The position numbers and the translations under genes are program-made. A model generated the notes under the pieces. That model saw only the letters and a program-made list of their open reading frames with translations. It did no database searches and was not told the origin of the DNA. 64,000 nt of DNA from Arcobacter sp. CECT 8985 (lineage in GTDB: Bacteria; Campylobacterota; Campylobacteria; Campylobacterales; Arcobacteraceae), in the NCBI RefSeq assembly GCF_004116495.1, contig NZ_PDKC01000005.1, forward strand, positions 40,200-104,199, in the 5' to 3' direction. Below are positions 38,653 through 45,341 of this stretch, one piece after another. How positions within the stretch are numbered: the first letter of the stretch is position 1; every line of letters begins with the position of its first letter.

Positions 38653-38921
38653 TATTGCTTTAGATGGGGGATTGGGGTCTCCCCAACGAACAATTTTCCC
38701 CTGGAAAATTTCACCTTGCGTGATTTAGTGAGCTAGAAGCAAACTATCTATCTAAAAAAGAAAAATATAAAAAATAGAGCTCGTGATTGAGCTCGTAGCC
38801 TTTTAGCGTATTTATTTATATTTAAATTTAACAATTTCTCTAATTTTTTTGTAAGAAAAACGTAAAACAAAAATCTCTTACCTAAAATAGTATATATACC
38901 AAAAAGGTAAAGGGGAAAATT
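38653..38921 (+). other. Noncoding hairpin-rich region; candidate oriT/replication origin
   Basis: 269 bp without a gene, with a GC-richer core at about 38664-38740. Contents in order: inverted repeat TTGGGG/CCCCAA at 38672-38686 (3-nt loop), inverted repeat AATTTTCC/GGAAAATT at 38692-38710 (3-nt loop), then a unique stretch CACCTTGCGTGATTTAGTG, then GAGCTCGT repeated at 38777 and 38789. Adjacency to the relaxase makes it the best oriT candidate. The right side holds the promoter of the next operon. Confidence 0.5.
38851..38871 (+). promoter_or_regulatory. Tandem GTAAGAAAAAC motif upstream of the 38922 operon
   Basis: GTAAGAAAAAC followed directly by GTAAAACAAA, 11-bp period, about 20 nt before a TATATA -10-like box at 38891-38896. 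Same sequence plan and spacing as 35775-35796. Confidence 0.45.
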
Positions 38922-39344
38922 ATGGAAAAGAAAGTTGTTAAAGTGGAAAAGATAGACAATGATATTTATTCAAGCACAAAGAATTTAACAAAGCTAAATA
39001 TAAATAAAAAGTTTTTAGATTTTGCATTAGAAAAAGCACATTTAGAACAAGTATTAAAGCAATTAGTTATAAATGTTTTCAACGAGGACAATTTATATAA
39101 CAAGCAAAAGATAATCGCATTTACTAATTTAATAAGAAGTATTAAAAGATTAGTAGATAAAAAAGAAGAATTTACTTTAAATGTGATTATTAAAATGTTA
39201 AATGAACATCATAAGACTCAAAAGAATATCAAATATTTTGTAAATAATAAAGAGTTAGAGAGTGTTAATACATTTATAAAATTAGCATTTGATAAAGATT
39301 TACACTTAACTTTAAAAAATGTTTATACATCAAAAAAGGACTAA
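38922..39344 (+). CDS. Element protein of unknown function, 140 residues
   Basis: Soluble, highly charged and helical (FALEKAHLEQVLKQLVINVFN, IAFTNLIRSIKRLVDKKEEF). No catalytic motif. First gene of the small-gene operon that follows the candidate origin, behind an AAAGGGGAAAATT ribosome site. Could be an accessory mobilization or partition-like factor; not recognised. Confidence 0.65.
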   Translation: MEKKVVKVEKIDNDIYSSTKNLTKLNINKKFLDFALEKAHLEQVLKQLVINVFNEDNLYNKQKIIAFTNLIRSIKRLVDKKEEFTLNVIIKMLNEHHKTQKNIKYFVNNKELESVNTFIKLAFDKDLHLTLKNVYTSKKD

Positions 39345-39347
39345 GTT

Positions 39348-39506
39348 ATGCTTGGTCCCAGAAATGTAATTCAAAATTTTAGAGATTTTGAAATAAAAGA
39401 GTTAAAGAAAAAAATGAAATTTAAAGATGATTCTCAAAAATTCAATTCTGGTGTTGAGATTGTTAAGTTTGTTCATGAAGATGAAAAAGAGAAAAAAGGG
39501 GTTTAA
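39348..39506 (+). CDS. Small element protein, 52 residues
   Basis: ATG at 39348, three bases after the previous stop, to TAA at 39504-39506. The protein starts MLGPRNVIQNFRDFEIKELK and is charged. The ATG of the next gene is adjacent to its stop. AAAAAGGACTAAGTT gives a ribosome site. Coding status is supported by tight packing and the ribosome site only. Confidence 0.55.
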   Translation: MLGPRNVIQNFRDFEIKELKKKMKFKDDSQKFNSGVEIVKFVHEDEKEKKGV

Positions 39507-39728
39507 ATGTTAATATTGCTAATTTTAGAGAAGTTTTTAGACAAAGACTTTGATATATATGCTTTAAAGAAAGCATTAAAAGCTTATAAGCTTGAAGAAG
39601 AGAAAAGACATCAATTACTATTAAATAAGCTTGAAAAGCTTTTAAAAGACATTGAAATGACTAAAAGGCTAGAAAACGAAGAAAGAGCAAAAATTTCAAG
39701 AGTTTTGAGAGAGATTGATGAATTATAA
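39507..39728 (+). CDS. Small coiled-coil element protein, 73 residues
   Basis: Starts MLILLILEKFLDKDFDIYAL, then a charged helical stretch (YKLEEEKRHQLLLNKLEKLLKDIE). AAAAGGGGTTTA precedes the ATG, which abuts the previous stop. Function unknown. Confidence 0.6.
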   Translation: MLILLILEKFLDKDFDIYALKKALKAYKLEEEKRHQLLLNKLEKLLKDIEMTKRLENEERAKISRVLREIDEL

Positions 39729-40035
39729 AATATATGAAAGACTAAAAGAAGAAAGTAGAGACATTTCTCTATTGATGAATAGTAAAGAATATTTAGATCT
39801 GAAAAAAAAATTTAACTTAAGATATTTAGAAATCAAAGCAAACATCAAATTAATCAAGGAAATTCAAACACATTCACATTACTTTATTTCAAATTCTAGC
39901 CTAGTTGCGAAGCAACAAAAGAAAAGTATTAATGTCGATGAAATTGACAAGAGTATTAATAAAATGAATAGAGAAATAAACAAATTTAATAAAAATAATA
40001 GATATAAAAATAGATATAGAGAAAGAGAGAGATAA
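39718..40035 (+). CDS. Small charged element protein, 105 residues
   Basis: Start chosen at ATG 39718; an in-frame TTG lies directly before it. Overlaps the preceding gene by 11 nt. The protein begins MNYKIYERLKEESRDISLLM and ends in a very basic tail (NNRYKNRYRERER), which suggests nucleic-acid binding. Not recognised. Confidence 0.6.
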   Translation: MNYKIYERLKEESRDISLLMNSKEYLDLKKKFNLRYLEIKANIKLIKEIQTHSHYFISNSSLVAKQQKKSINVDEIDKSINKMNREINKFNKNNRYKNRYRERER

Positions 40036-40037
40036 AA

Positions 40038-40184
40038 ATGAAAAAAGAGAAAGTAAATATAAATTTCAGGGTTGATGAGAAAGTGAAGTTAAAATTGCAA
40101 TTTTTAGCAAATTTGGAAAATAGAACATTAAGTTCGTATTTGAGAAATGTTGCTAAAAAAGAGAGTGAAAGATTGAAAGTATAG
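40038..40184 (+). CDS. Ribbon-helix-helix (CopG/Arc-like) DNA-binding protein, 48 residues
   Basis: ATG at 40038, 2 nt after the previous stop, TAG at 40182-40184. The sequence VNINFRVDEKVKLKLQFLA gives the beta strand and first helix, and NRTLSSYLRNVAKKES the second helix with the conserved turn, matching the RHH fold. Small RHH proteins in mobile elements usually repress their own replication or mobilization genes. It may bind the tandem 11-bp motifs at 35775 and 38851, which is inference. Confidence 0.75.
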   Translation: MKKEKVNINFRVDEKVKLKLQFLANLENRTLSSYLRNVAKKESERLKV

Positions 40185-40191
40185 TTTTAAA

Positions 40192-40229
40192 TTTCATTTT
40201 TTATGATGTTTACATCGTAGAAAATGAAA
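40192..40229 (+). terminator. Terminator after the small-gene operon
   Basis: 17-bp stem (TTTCATTTTTTATGATG / CATCGTAGAAAATGAAA, two G-U pairs) with a TTTA loop, 7 nt after the RHH gene. Confidence 0.8.
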
Positions 40230-40276
40230 AAACATACTTTTTTGATGTGTTTTATTCCTTTTCAATTTATTTTTAT

Positions 40277-40282
40277 TATAAT
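40277..40282 (+). promoter_or_regulatory. -10 box for the AlpA-like gene
   Basis: TATAAT 25 nt before the 40307 start, followed by an AAAGGAATAAA ribosome site. Confidence 0.55.
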
Positions 40283-40306
40283 ATTCCTTGTTTTTAAAGG
40301 AATAAA

Positions 40307-40825
40307 ATGAATTTAAATAGTAATCAAGAAGTATTTAATATGTTCTTTGAATTTAAAAATATTTATAAACATCAAATTTACAATAGATATAAAAGAATGA
40401 GTTCTAAAAATTTAGAAGAACTAATTGAATACTTACAAAATAACGATATAAAAGAAGAAGATTCAAATATACAAGTTGAATTAAATTATTATCTTGAATT
40501 TATAGCAAAAAGAGAAAAATATAGAAATAATTCTTTTAATAGTGATCTGATTATTTTAAAATTAGTTAAATTAAAAATGGATATATTACATGAAATTTTA
40601 AATAATCTTGATAATGAAGAAGTAAATTATATGTCAAAAATTCAAGCAAAAAAATATATCAATGTAAAAGAGTTTGAAGAAATTTATGATATTTCAAAAT
40701 CTTCACAAAGAGATTATCGAGGACGATTAAATAATCCATTACCTTATCATCAAAAAGTTTTTCGAGGTAAGATATTATATGATGTAGATGAGATTGAAAA
40801 GTGGTTTGAAAATGAATATAAATAA
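40307..40825 (+). CDS. Excisionase/AlpA-like helix-turn-helix protein
   Basis: 172 residues. The N-terminal two thirds is helical and unrecognised. The last ~55 residues (YINVKEFEEIYDISKSSQRDYRGR, then LPYHQKVFRGKILYDVDEIEKWFEN) match the MerR-like winged HTH of AlpA/excisionase proteins: helix-turn-helix, wing, and a closing DVDEIEKWF helix. It lies at the right end of the element, opposite integrase, and could act as directionality factor or regulator. Own promoter and ribosome site. Confidence 0.72.
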   Translation: MNLNSNQEVFNMFFEFKNIYKHQIYNRYKRMSSKNLEELIEYLQNNDIKEEDSNIQVELNYYLEFIAKREKYRNNSFNSDLIILKLVKLKMDILHEILNNLDNEEVNYMSKIQAKKYINVKEFEEIYDISKSSQRDYRGRLNNPLPYHQKVFRGKILYDVDEIEKWFENEYK

Positions 40826-40853
40826 AAATATACATATTAAATTGCAATATAGA

Positions 40854-40874
40854 GTGTATAAAATAGTGTATAAT
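40854..40874 (+). repeat. Pair of GTGTATAA sites near the right end
   Basis: GTGTATAAAA at 40854 and GTGTATAAT at 40866, 12 bp apart, same orientation as the left cluster (33176/33188, also 12 bp apart). Candidate arm-type sites flanking the attR core by about 55-75 bp. Confidence 0.45.
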
Positions 40875-40929
40875 AATATTTTATTTCTTTTAAAAGTCCT
40901 AATTAATGGTATTTTATTTAAAATATTCA

Positions 40930-40996
40930 AATATTCAAGCAATAATCAAATGGAAGATTTTATGAAGATGTCTTATATGAATAAAATCAAACAAAA
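40930..40996 (+). repeat. Right attachment-site repeat (attR) with displaced host gene tail
   Basis: Second copy of the 67-bp repeat. Downstream, the same reading frame continues to a TAG at 41040-41042, encoding TASHNFTNNTSLNF, and then meets a strong terminator. This is best read as the original 3' end of the SPL-like gene left behind by insertion. Confidence 0.9.
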
Positions 40997-41042
40997 TACT
41001 GCTTCTCATAATTTCACAAATAATACAAGTCTAAACTTTTAG
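40997..41042 (+). pseudogene. Displaced 3' end of the SPL-like radical SAM gene
   Basis: 46 bp that continue the attR reading frame to a stop. It has no start or ribosome site of its own. Excision would rejoin it to 31849-33089 and give a protein with a C terminus about 10 residues longer than the present one. Confidence 0.75.
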
Positions 41043-41052
41043 ACTTGTATTA
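41021..41052. terminator. Bidirectional terminator, original end of the SPL-like gene
   Basis: 15-bp inverted repeat TAATACAAGTCTAAA / TTTAGACTTGTATTA with a 2-nt centre. It contains the stop of the displaced tail on one side and the stop of the LysE-family gene on the other. Confidence 0.85.
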
Positions 41053-41682
41053 AATATTGGATGAAGCGACTTTTATTCCTAATGCTATAAGTATAATACC
41101 TATTGCTTTTTCTATTTTAGCTTTGTAAGATTTGAATCTATTTAAAATTATAGGGTGGCTTAAAAATAAAGATACTAAACTAAACCACATAAAATGCGCT
41201 GTACTAATTATAACTCCATAAATAACTTGAACTAAAATAGGTGTATGTACATCTACAAATTGAGTGAATATACTAAGAAAAAATATAGTTGCCTTTGGAT
41301 TTAATACATTTGTAAAAAAGCCAATTTTAAATGATTTGAAATTAGATATCTCTTTTTTTGTACCTTCAATATTTAAATCTAATTTTGAGTTAGATTTTAA
41401 ATTTTTATATCCAATATAAATAAGATATGCAGCAGCAAGATATTTTATTATAGAAAATAAAATTATTGAATTTGAAATAATAATCGCAAGTCCTGCAATA
41501 CAATATAATAAGTGAATCCAAATAGCTGCACTAATTCCTAATGCAGAATAAAGACCTGATTTCTTTCCATGTAATAAAGTATTTCTTGTTACCATAACAA
41601 AATCAACACCAGGACTAACAGCCATAAATATTGCAATTGTAGAAACTGCAATTATTTGTGGTAAATAGTTTAAAACTTCCAT
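41050..41682 (-). CDS. LysE/RhtB family amino-acid exporter
   Basis: 210 residues with about six membrane helices. PGVDFVMVTRNTLLHGKKSGLYSALG is the family N-terminal signature, followed by YLIYIGYKNLKS and GFFTNVLNPKATIFFLSIF. Inner membrane; exports an amino acid or derivative, substrate not predictable. 11 nt downstream of the quinone-reductase-like gene, so probably one operon. Confidence 0.92.
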   Translation of the reverse strand: MEVLNYLPQIIAVSTIAIFMAVSPGVDFVMVTRNTLLHGKKSGLYSALGISAAIWIHLLYCIAGLAIIISNSIILFSIIKYLAAAYLIYIGYKNLKSNSKLDLNIEGTKKEISNFKSFKIGFFTNVLNPKATIFFLSIFTQFVDVHTPILVQVIYGVIISTAHFMWFSLVSLFLSHPIILNRFKSYKAKIEKAIGIILIALGIKVASSNI

Positions 41683-41693
41683 ATTTTTCCTTT

Positions 41694-42257
41694 TTAACTA
41701 TTTAAATATTTAGATAAAGATAAATTCCAATCATCATTTTGTAAAAGATTTTTATACTCATTTGCTTTTTTTTCTAGTTCTTTATCAGTGATTTTCAAAG
41801 CTTTATAAACATAAAAAGGCATAGTATACGTCATTCTTGTAAATTTTGCCATTGTTTCAAATGGTTTTAAAAGTTCATTCATACTTACTTGCATATAAGA
41901 ACCTGATTGATAAGCAAACTCAGGTGAGCCCATTGTTGTTACAATTTTAAACTCTTTTGTTAAAAGTTTTCCACCTTCACTTCCATATGCAAATCCATAC
42001 TCTAAGACTTTATCTTGCCAATCTTTTAAAAGTCCTGGTGAACTAAACCAATAAAATGGAAATTGAAATATGATTCTATCATGTTCTAGTAATAACTTTT
42101 GTTCTTCTTTTACATTGATATCTTTAAAAGAACTATATTTTGAATATATATCATTTATTGTAATATTTTTATCGTTTTTAATATTATCTATTAATACTTT
42201 ATTTAGTCTTGAATTTTCAAAATCTGGATGAGCTAAAATAATAAGTGTTTTTTTCAT
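41694..42257 (-). CDS. Flavodoxin-fold NAD(P)H oxidoreductase (MdaB/KefF-like)
   Basis: 187 residues. KTLIILAHPDFENSRLNKVL is the FMN phosphate-binding start, FQFPFYWFSSPGLLKDWQDKVL the second flavin loop, and TMGSPEFAYQSGSYM the third. The family reduces quinones and other electrophiles with two electrons. It follows AAAAGGAGAAAACTT. Divergent from an alcohol dehydrogenase across a region with palindromic sites, which suggests shared induction by electrophiles; inferred. Confidence 0.9.
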   Translation of the reverse strand: MKKTLIILAHPDFENSRLNKVLIDNIKNDKNITINDIYSKYSSFKDINVKEEQKLLLEHDRIIFQFPFYWFSSPGLLKDWQDKVLEYGFAYGSEGGKLLTKEFKIVTTMGSPEFAYQSGSYMQVSMNELLKPFETMAKFTRMTYTMPFYVYKALKITDKELEKKANEYKNLLQNDDWNLSLSKYLNS

Positions 42258-42290
42258 AAGTTTTCTCCTTTTTGTATTATAGATATTTTT

Positions 42291-42330
42291 TACTTAAAGT
42301 ATTGTTACATTACTTTTGGTAAGTATTGTA
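42291..42330. promoter_or_regulatory. Candidate operator with two TACTT/AAGTA palindromes
   Basis: TACTT-A-AAGTA at 42291-42301 and TACTT-TTGGT-AAGTA at 42311-42325, with AAGTATTGT repeated at 42297 and 42321. It lies between the divergent oxidoreductase and alcohol dehydrogenase genes. No regulator gene is adjacent. HxlR- or MarR-type control is a guess. Confidence 0.45.
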
Positions 42331-42399
42331 ATTAAATTAATTAAATAAGATGAAAAAAAAGACAACTTTGATACAATCGAAAAAAAACAGAGGCTAGTT

Positions 42400-43548
42400 A
42401 TGAGAAATTTTAGTTATTACAATCCTACTCGAGTTGAGTTTGGAAAAAATAAAGAGAGTAATATAGGTAAATATATCTCTCAGTATAATATAAAAAAAGT
42501 ATTATTAGTTTATGGTAGTAATAGAATTAAAAAAGATGGACTTTTTTTTAAAGTTGAACAGAGCTTAAAAGATTTTGGTATTGAATTTATTGAGTTAGGA
42601 GCAGTTCAGAGCAATCCGCTTTTATCAAAGATAAATGAAGGAATCTCTTTAGCTAAAGAAAATAAAGTTGAAGCTATTTTAGCTGTTGGAGGAGGGTCTG
42701 TTTTAGATTCATCTAAAGCAATAGCAGCAGGCAGTACAACAGATGATGATGTTTGGGATTATTATAATAAAACAAAAGTTATAAAAGATGCTTTACTTAT
42801 ATTTGATATTATAACTTTAGCTGCAACAGGAAGTGAGATGAATTGTGTATCTGTTGCAACAAATGAGACTACAAGTGAAAAATACTCAGTGTCTTCTCCA
42901 TATTTATATCCTACTGTTTCAATAGTTAATCCAGAACTTCAAACAACAGTATCAAGAAATTATTTAGTATATTCAGCAGTTGATGTTATTTCACACTTAA
43001 TTGAAGGCTATTTTACAGCTTCACATTTCCCTGATATAATATCATCATATGTAGAAACAAATATAAAAACAATAATAAAAACAACAGAAAAATTATTAGA
43101 AAATAGGGATGATTATAATGCAAGATGTGAATTTGCATGGGTTGCAATGCAAGCAGAAAATGGTTCAACAACAATTGGTGTAGAGGGTGGACAATATCCT
43201 AATCATATGATAGAACATGCAATATCTGCTCTTTATAATGTTCCTCATGGTGCAGGACTTTCAGTTGTTATGCCCGCATGGATGAAGTGGTATTATAAAA
43301 ATAATATTACTCAATTTGATAGATTTGCAAGAGAGGTTTTTAAAGTTGAAGATGCACTTTTAGGAATTGAAAAATTAGAAAAGTGGTTTGAAAAAATTGA
43401 ATCTCCTACTAAATTATCTCAATTTAATATACATGAAGATGATTTGGACAAAATATCTGAAAATGCATATAAAAACGCAATATCTTTTGGTATTGAACAA
43501 CAATATACAAAAGAGGTAATAAAAGAGATTTTATTAAAAGCTTTATAG
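42400..43548 (+). CDS. Iron-containing alcohol dehydrogenase (YqhD-like)
   Basis: 382 residues. The N terminus YYNPTRVEFGKN is typical of YqhD/BDH enzymes. AVGGGSVLDSSKAIAAGS binds NAD(P), TLAATGSEMNCVSVATN lies in the active site, and metal ligands are Asp/His in DVISHLIEGYF, HMIEHAIS and NVPHGAGLSVVMPAWMKW. Likely reduces aldehydes with NADPH, a detoxifying role that fits the divergent quinone reductase. Cytoplasmic. Confidence 0.92.
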   Translation: MRNFSYYNPTRVEFGKNKESNIGKYISQYNIKKVLLVYGSNRIKKDGLFFKVEQSLKDFGIEFIELGAVQSNPLLSKINEGISLAKENKVEAILAVGGGSVLDSSKAIAAGSTTDDDVWDYYNKTKVIKDALLIFDIITLAATGSEMNCVSVATNETTSEKYSVSSPYLYPTVSIVNPELQTTVSRNYLVYSAVDVISHLIEGYFTASHFPDIISSYVETNIKTIIKTTEKLLENRDDYNARCEFAWVAMQAENGSTTIGVEGGQYPNHMIEHAISALYNVPHGAGLSVVMPAWMKWYYKNNITQFDRFAREVFKVEDALLGIEKLEKWFEKIESPTKLSQFNIHEDDLDKISENAYKNAISFGIEQQYTKEVIKEILLKAL

Positions 43549-43629
43549 ATAAAACATATAAACGATTGATATTCTATTGATTAACAAAATTTTTGATAAT
43601 ATTTCACAAATTAAAATAAAGAGTGAGTA

Positions 43630-44223
43630 TTGTTAGAACCAATTATAAATTATATTGTTCATACTGTTGGAACATTGGGATATTTAGGCATATTTATTAT
43701 GATGTTTTTGGAAAGTTCATTTTTCCCTTTTCCTAGTGAAGTAGTTATGATCCCTGCTGGGTATTTAATATATAAAGATGAGATGAATTTGGCATTAGTG
43801 TTATTTAGTGGAATTGCAGGAAGTTTATTTGGAGCATTATTTAATTATTATTTAGCAATTAAATATGGAAGAGCTTTTTTGATTAAATATGGAAGATATT
43901 TTTTTATAAGTGAACAAACGATACAAAAAGTTGAATATTTTTTTAAAGAACATGGACATATTTCCACTTTTAGTGGTAGATTAATACCTGCTGTTAGACA
44001 ATATATATCTTTTCCTGCTGGATTAGCAAAGATGAACTTGAAAACTTTTAGTTTTTATACTACTTTAGGTGCTGGAATTTGGGTTATAATTTTAACTACA
44101 CTTGGTTATTTTATTGGTGGAAATGAAGAGTTATTAAAACAGTATTTGCATTATATTTTATTTATCATATTTTGTTTTTTAATTATATTGGGGTATTTTT
44201 ATATTAAAAGAAGAAAAAAATGA
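43630..44223 (+). CDS. DedA family membrane protein
   Basis: 197 residues, TTG start. LESSFFPFPSEVVMIPAGYL is the DedA entry motif, GSLFGALFNYYLAIKYGRAFL and GRLIPAVRQYISFPAGLAKM the conserved cores; four to five membrane helices. DedA proteins act in lipid-carrier (undecaprenyl phosphate) or phospholipid translocation and envelope integrity. Overlaps the following SDR gene by 4 nt. Confidence 0.92.
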   Translation: MLEPIINYIVHTVGTLGYLGIFIMMFLESSFFPFPSEVVMIPAGYLIYKDEMNLALVLFSGIAGSLFGALFNYYLAIKYGRAFLIKYGRYFFISEQTIQKVEYFFKEHGHISTFSGRLIPAVRQYISFPAGLAKMNLKTFSFYTTLGAGIWVIILTTLGYFIGGNEELLKQYLHYILFIIFCFLIILGYFYIKRRKK

Positions 44224-44852
44224 AAGCAATAGTTACAGGATATAGTTCAGGAATAGGAAAAGCAATATCATCAATTCTTGAAGAAAATTCATATGAAGTT
44301 ATTAGATTAAAAAGTAGGCTAGATGATAAAAAATCATTAGAATTAGAAATAAAAAATATACTAAAAAATAGTGATCTTAACCTTTTGGTTAATTGTGCAG
44401 GTGTAGGAGTTTTTAGGCCACACGAAGAGATAAGTTTAGAAAAAATTCAAGAGTTAATTGATGTTAACTTAACAGCACCTATTATTCTTTCAAATTTATG
44501 TCTTAGAAGTTTGAAAAAAACAAAAGGGCATATTATAAATATATCTTCTATTGAAGCAACAAGACATTCTAAATTTTCTGCTTTATATTCTGCAACAAAA
44601 GCTGGTCTTAGAAGTTTTTCATTAGCTCTTTTTGAAGAGTTAAGAAAAGCAGATGTAAAAGTAACAAATGTAAATCCTGATTTAACAAAGACAAATTTTT
44701 TTGATGAGTTTAGTTTTGAGCCAAGTGATAATAAAAATGCATATTTAACTCCTGAAAATATTGCAAAACAAATTTTAGAAATAGTAAATTTTGGTGGGGT
44801 TATAACTGATATTACTTTAAGACCTCAAAGATTAGAAATAAAGAAAAAATAA
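44220..44852 (+). CDS. Short-chain dehydrogenase/reductase
   Basis: 210 residues. VTGYSSGIGKAISSIL binds the cofactor, NCAGVGVF follows, the catalytic Ser is in NISSIEATRHSKF, and YSATKAGLRSFSLALFEEL holds Tyr and Lys. Classical SDR of unknown substrate. Coupled to dedA by a 4-nt overlap. Confidence 0.9.
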   Translation: MKAIVTGYSSGIGKAISSILEENSYEVIRLKSRLDDKKSLELEIKNILKNSDLNLLVNCAGVGVFRPHEEISLEKIQELIDVNLTAPIILSNLCLRSLKKTKGHIINISSIEATRHSKFSALYSATKAGLRSFSLALFEELRKADVKVTNVNPDLTKTNFFDEFSFEPSDNKNAYLTPENIAKQILEIVNFGGVITDITLRPQRLEIKKK

Positions 44853-44872
44853 GTCATCAATTTGATGACTTA
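44850..44872. terminator. Bidirectional terminator between SDR and ThrE-C genes
   Basis: 10-bp stem TAAGTCATCA / TGATGACTTA with a 3-nt loop; both convergent stop codons lie inside the arms. Confidence 0.82.
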
Positions 44873-45340
44873 AATAATTGGTCTATTGTATCTAATAAAA
44901 TAAAGAGATGGTAGAGCAAGCCCAAAACTAATAGCTCCTAAAATAGATACAGCTTTTAGTCCATCTTCAATGAATAGTGCAATATGTGCAGGAGTTACAC
45001 CGTGAGTGTTCATCTCTACAAGTGTAATAACAGCATCAAATGCATATGTTCCTGGAATCAAAGGAATGATAGCTGCAACTGTATAAATAGGTCTAGGAAC
45101 TATATATTTTCTTGACCAATAAACTGCAAGTGTACCAAAAATTAAACTTGCAAGAAAAGTTGAAATTTCTATATAAATTCCTAAATCTAAAAATAGTGTT
45201 CTTAGAGTATAAACTATTGCTCCACCTAATGCACAAAACTTTAATGCAAATTTTGGTACATTAAAAATCATTGCAAAACCAACTGCCGGAATTGCTGCAA
45301 AAATGGCATCTAAAATATATTTTGTTATTATATCATGCAT
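44870..45340 (-). CDS. Threonine/serine exporter ThrE-type, small subunit (YjjB-like)
   Basis: 156 residues, about four to five membrane helices. IPLIPGTYAFDAVITLVEMN and HIALFIEDGLKAVSILGAIS match the DUF3815/ThrE C-terminal half. In E. coli YjjP and YjjB form a split exporter of the same kind and sizes. 1 nt from the partner gene upstream. It may export threonine, serine or dicarboxylates. Confidence 0.85.
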   Translation of the reverse strand: MHDIITKYILDAIFAAIPAVGFAMIFNVPKFALKFCALGGAIVYTLRTLFLDLGIYIEISTFLASLIFGTLAVYWSRKYIVPRPIYTVAAIIPLIPGTYAFDAVITLVEMNTHGVTPAHIALFIEDGLKAVSILGAISFGLALPSLYFIRYNRPII

Positions 45341-45341
45341 T

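Larger units (their letters stand above)
33090..40996 (+). mobile_element. Integrative mobilizable element, ~7.9 kb, inserted in a radical SAM gene
   Basis: Bounded by the 67-bp direct repeats. The order is integrase, two unknown cargo genes, Rep-like HUH protein, MobV-like relaxase, hairpin-rich noncoding region, four small genes, a ribbon-helix-helix protein, and an AlpA-like DNA-binding protein. All genes point the same way. There is no type IV secretion apparatus, so transfer would need a helper plasmid or element: an IME and not a full ICE. There are no capsid or terminase genes, which argues against a tailed prophage. The genes are even more A-rich than the host genes. Confidence 0.85.

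Noticed and set aside
38777..38796. CRISPR-like repeats
   Set aside because: Only two copies of an 8-bp unit with a 4-bp spacer; no array anywhere in the window.
33090..40996. Prophage interpretation of the integrated element
   Set aside because: No capsid, tail, terminase or lysis genes. Rep-like and MobV-like proteins point to a plasmid-derived mobilizable element. A filamentous-phage origin cannot be fully excluded because rolling-circle Rep and a small membrane protein are present, but no coat protein or Zot-like ATPase is seen.
40788..41042. 84-residue frame spanning the right end of the element
   Set aside because: No ribosome site, and it mixes element DNA with the att repeat. I read its last part as the displaced tail of the SPL-like gene and not as a gene.
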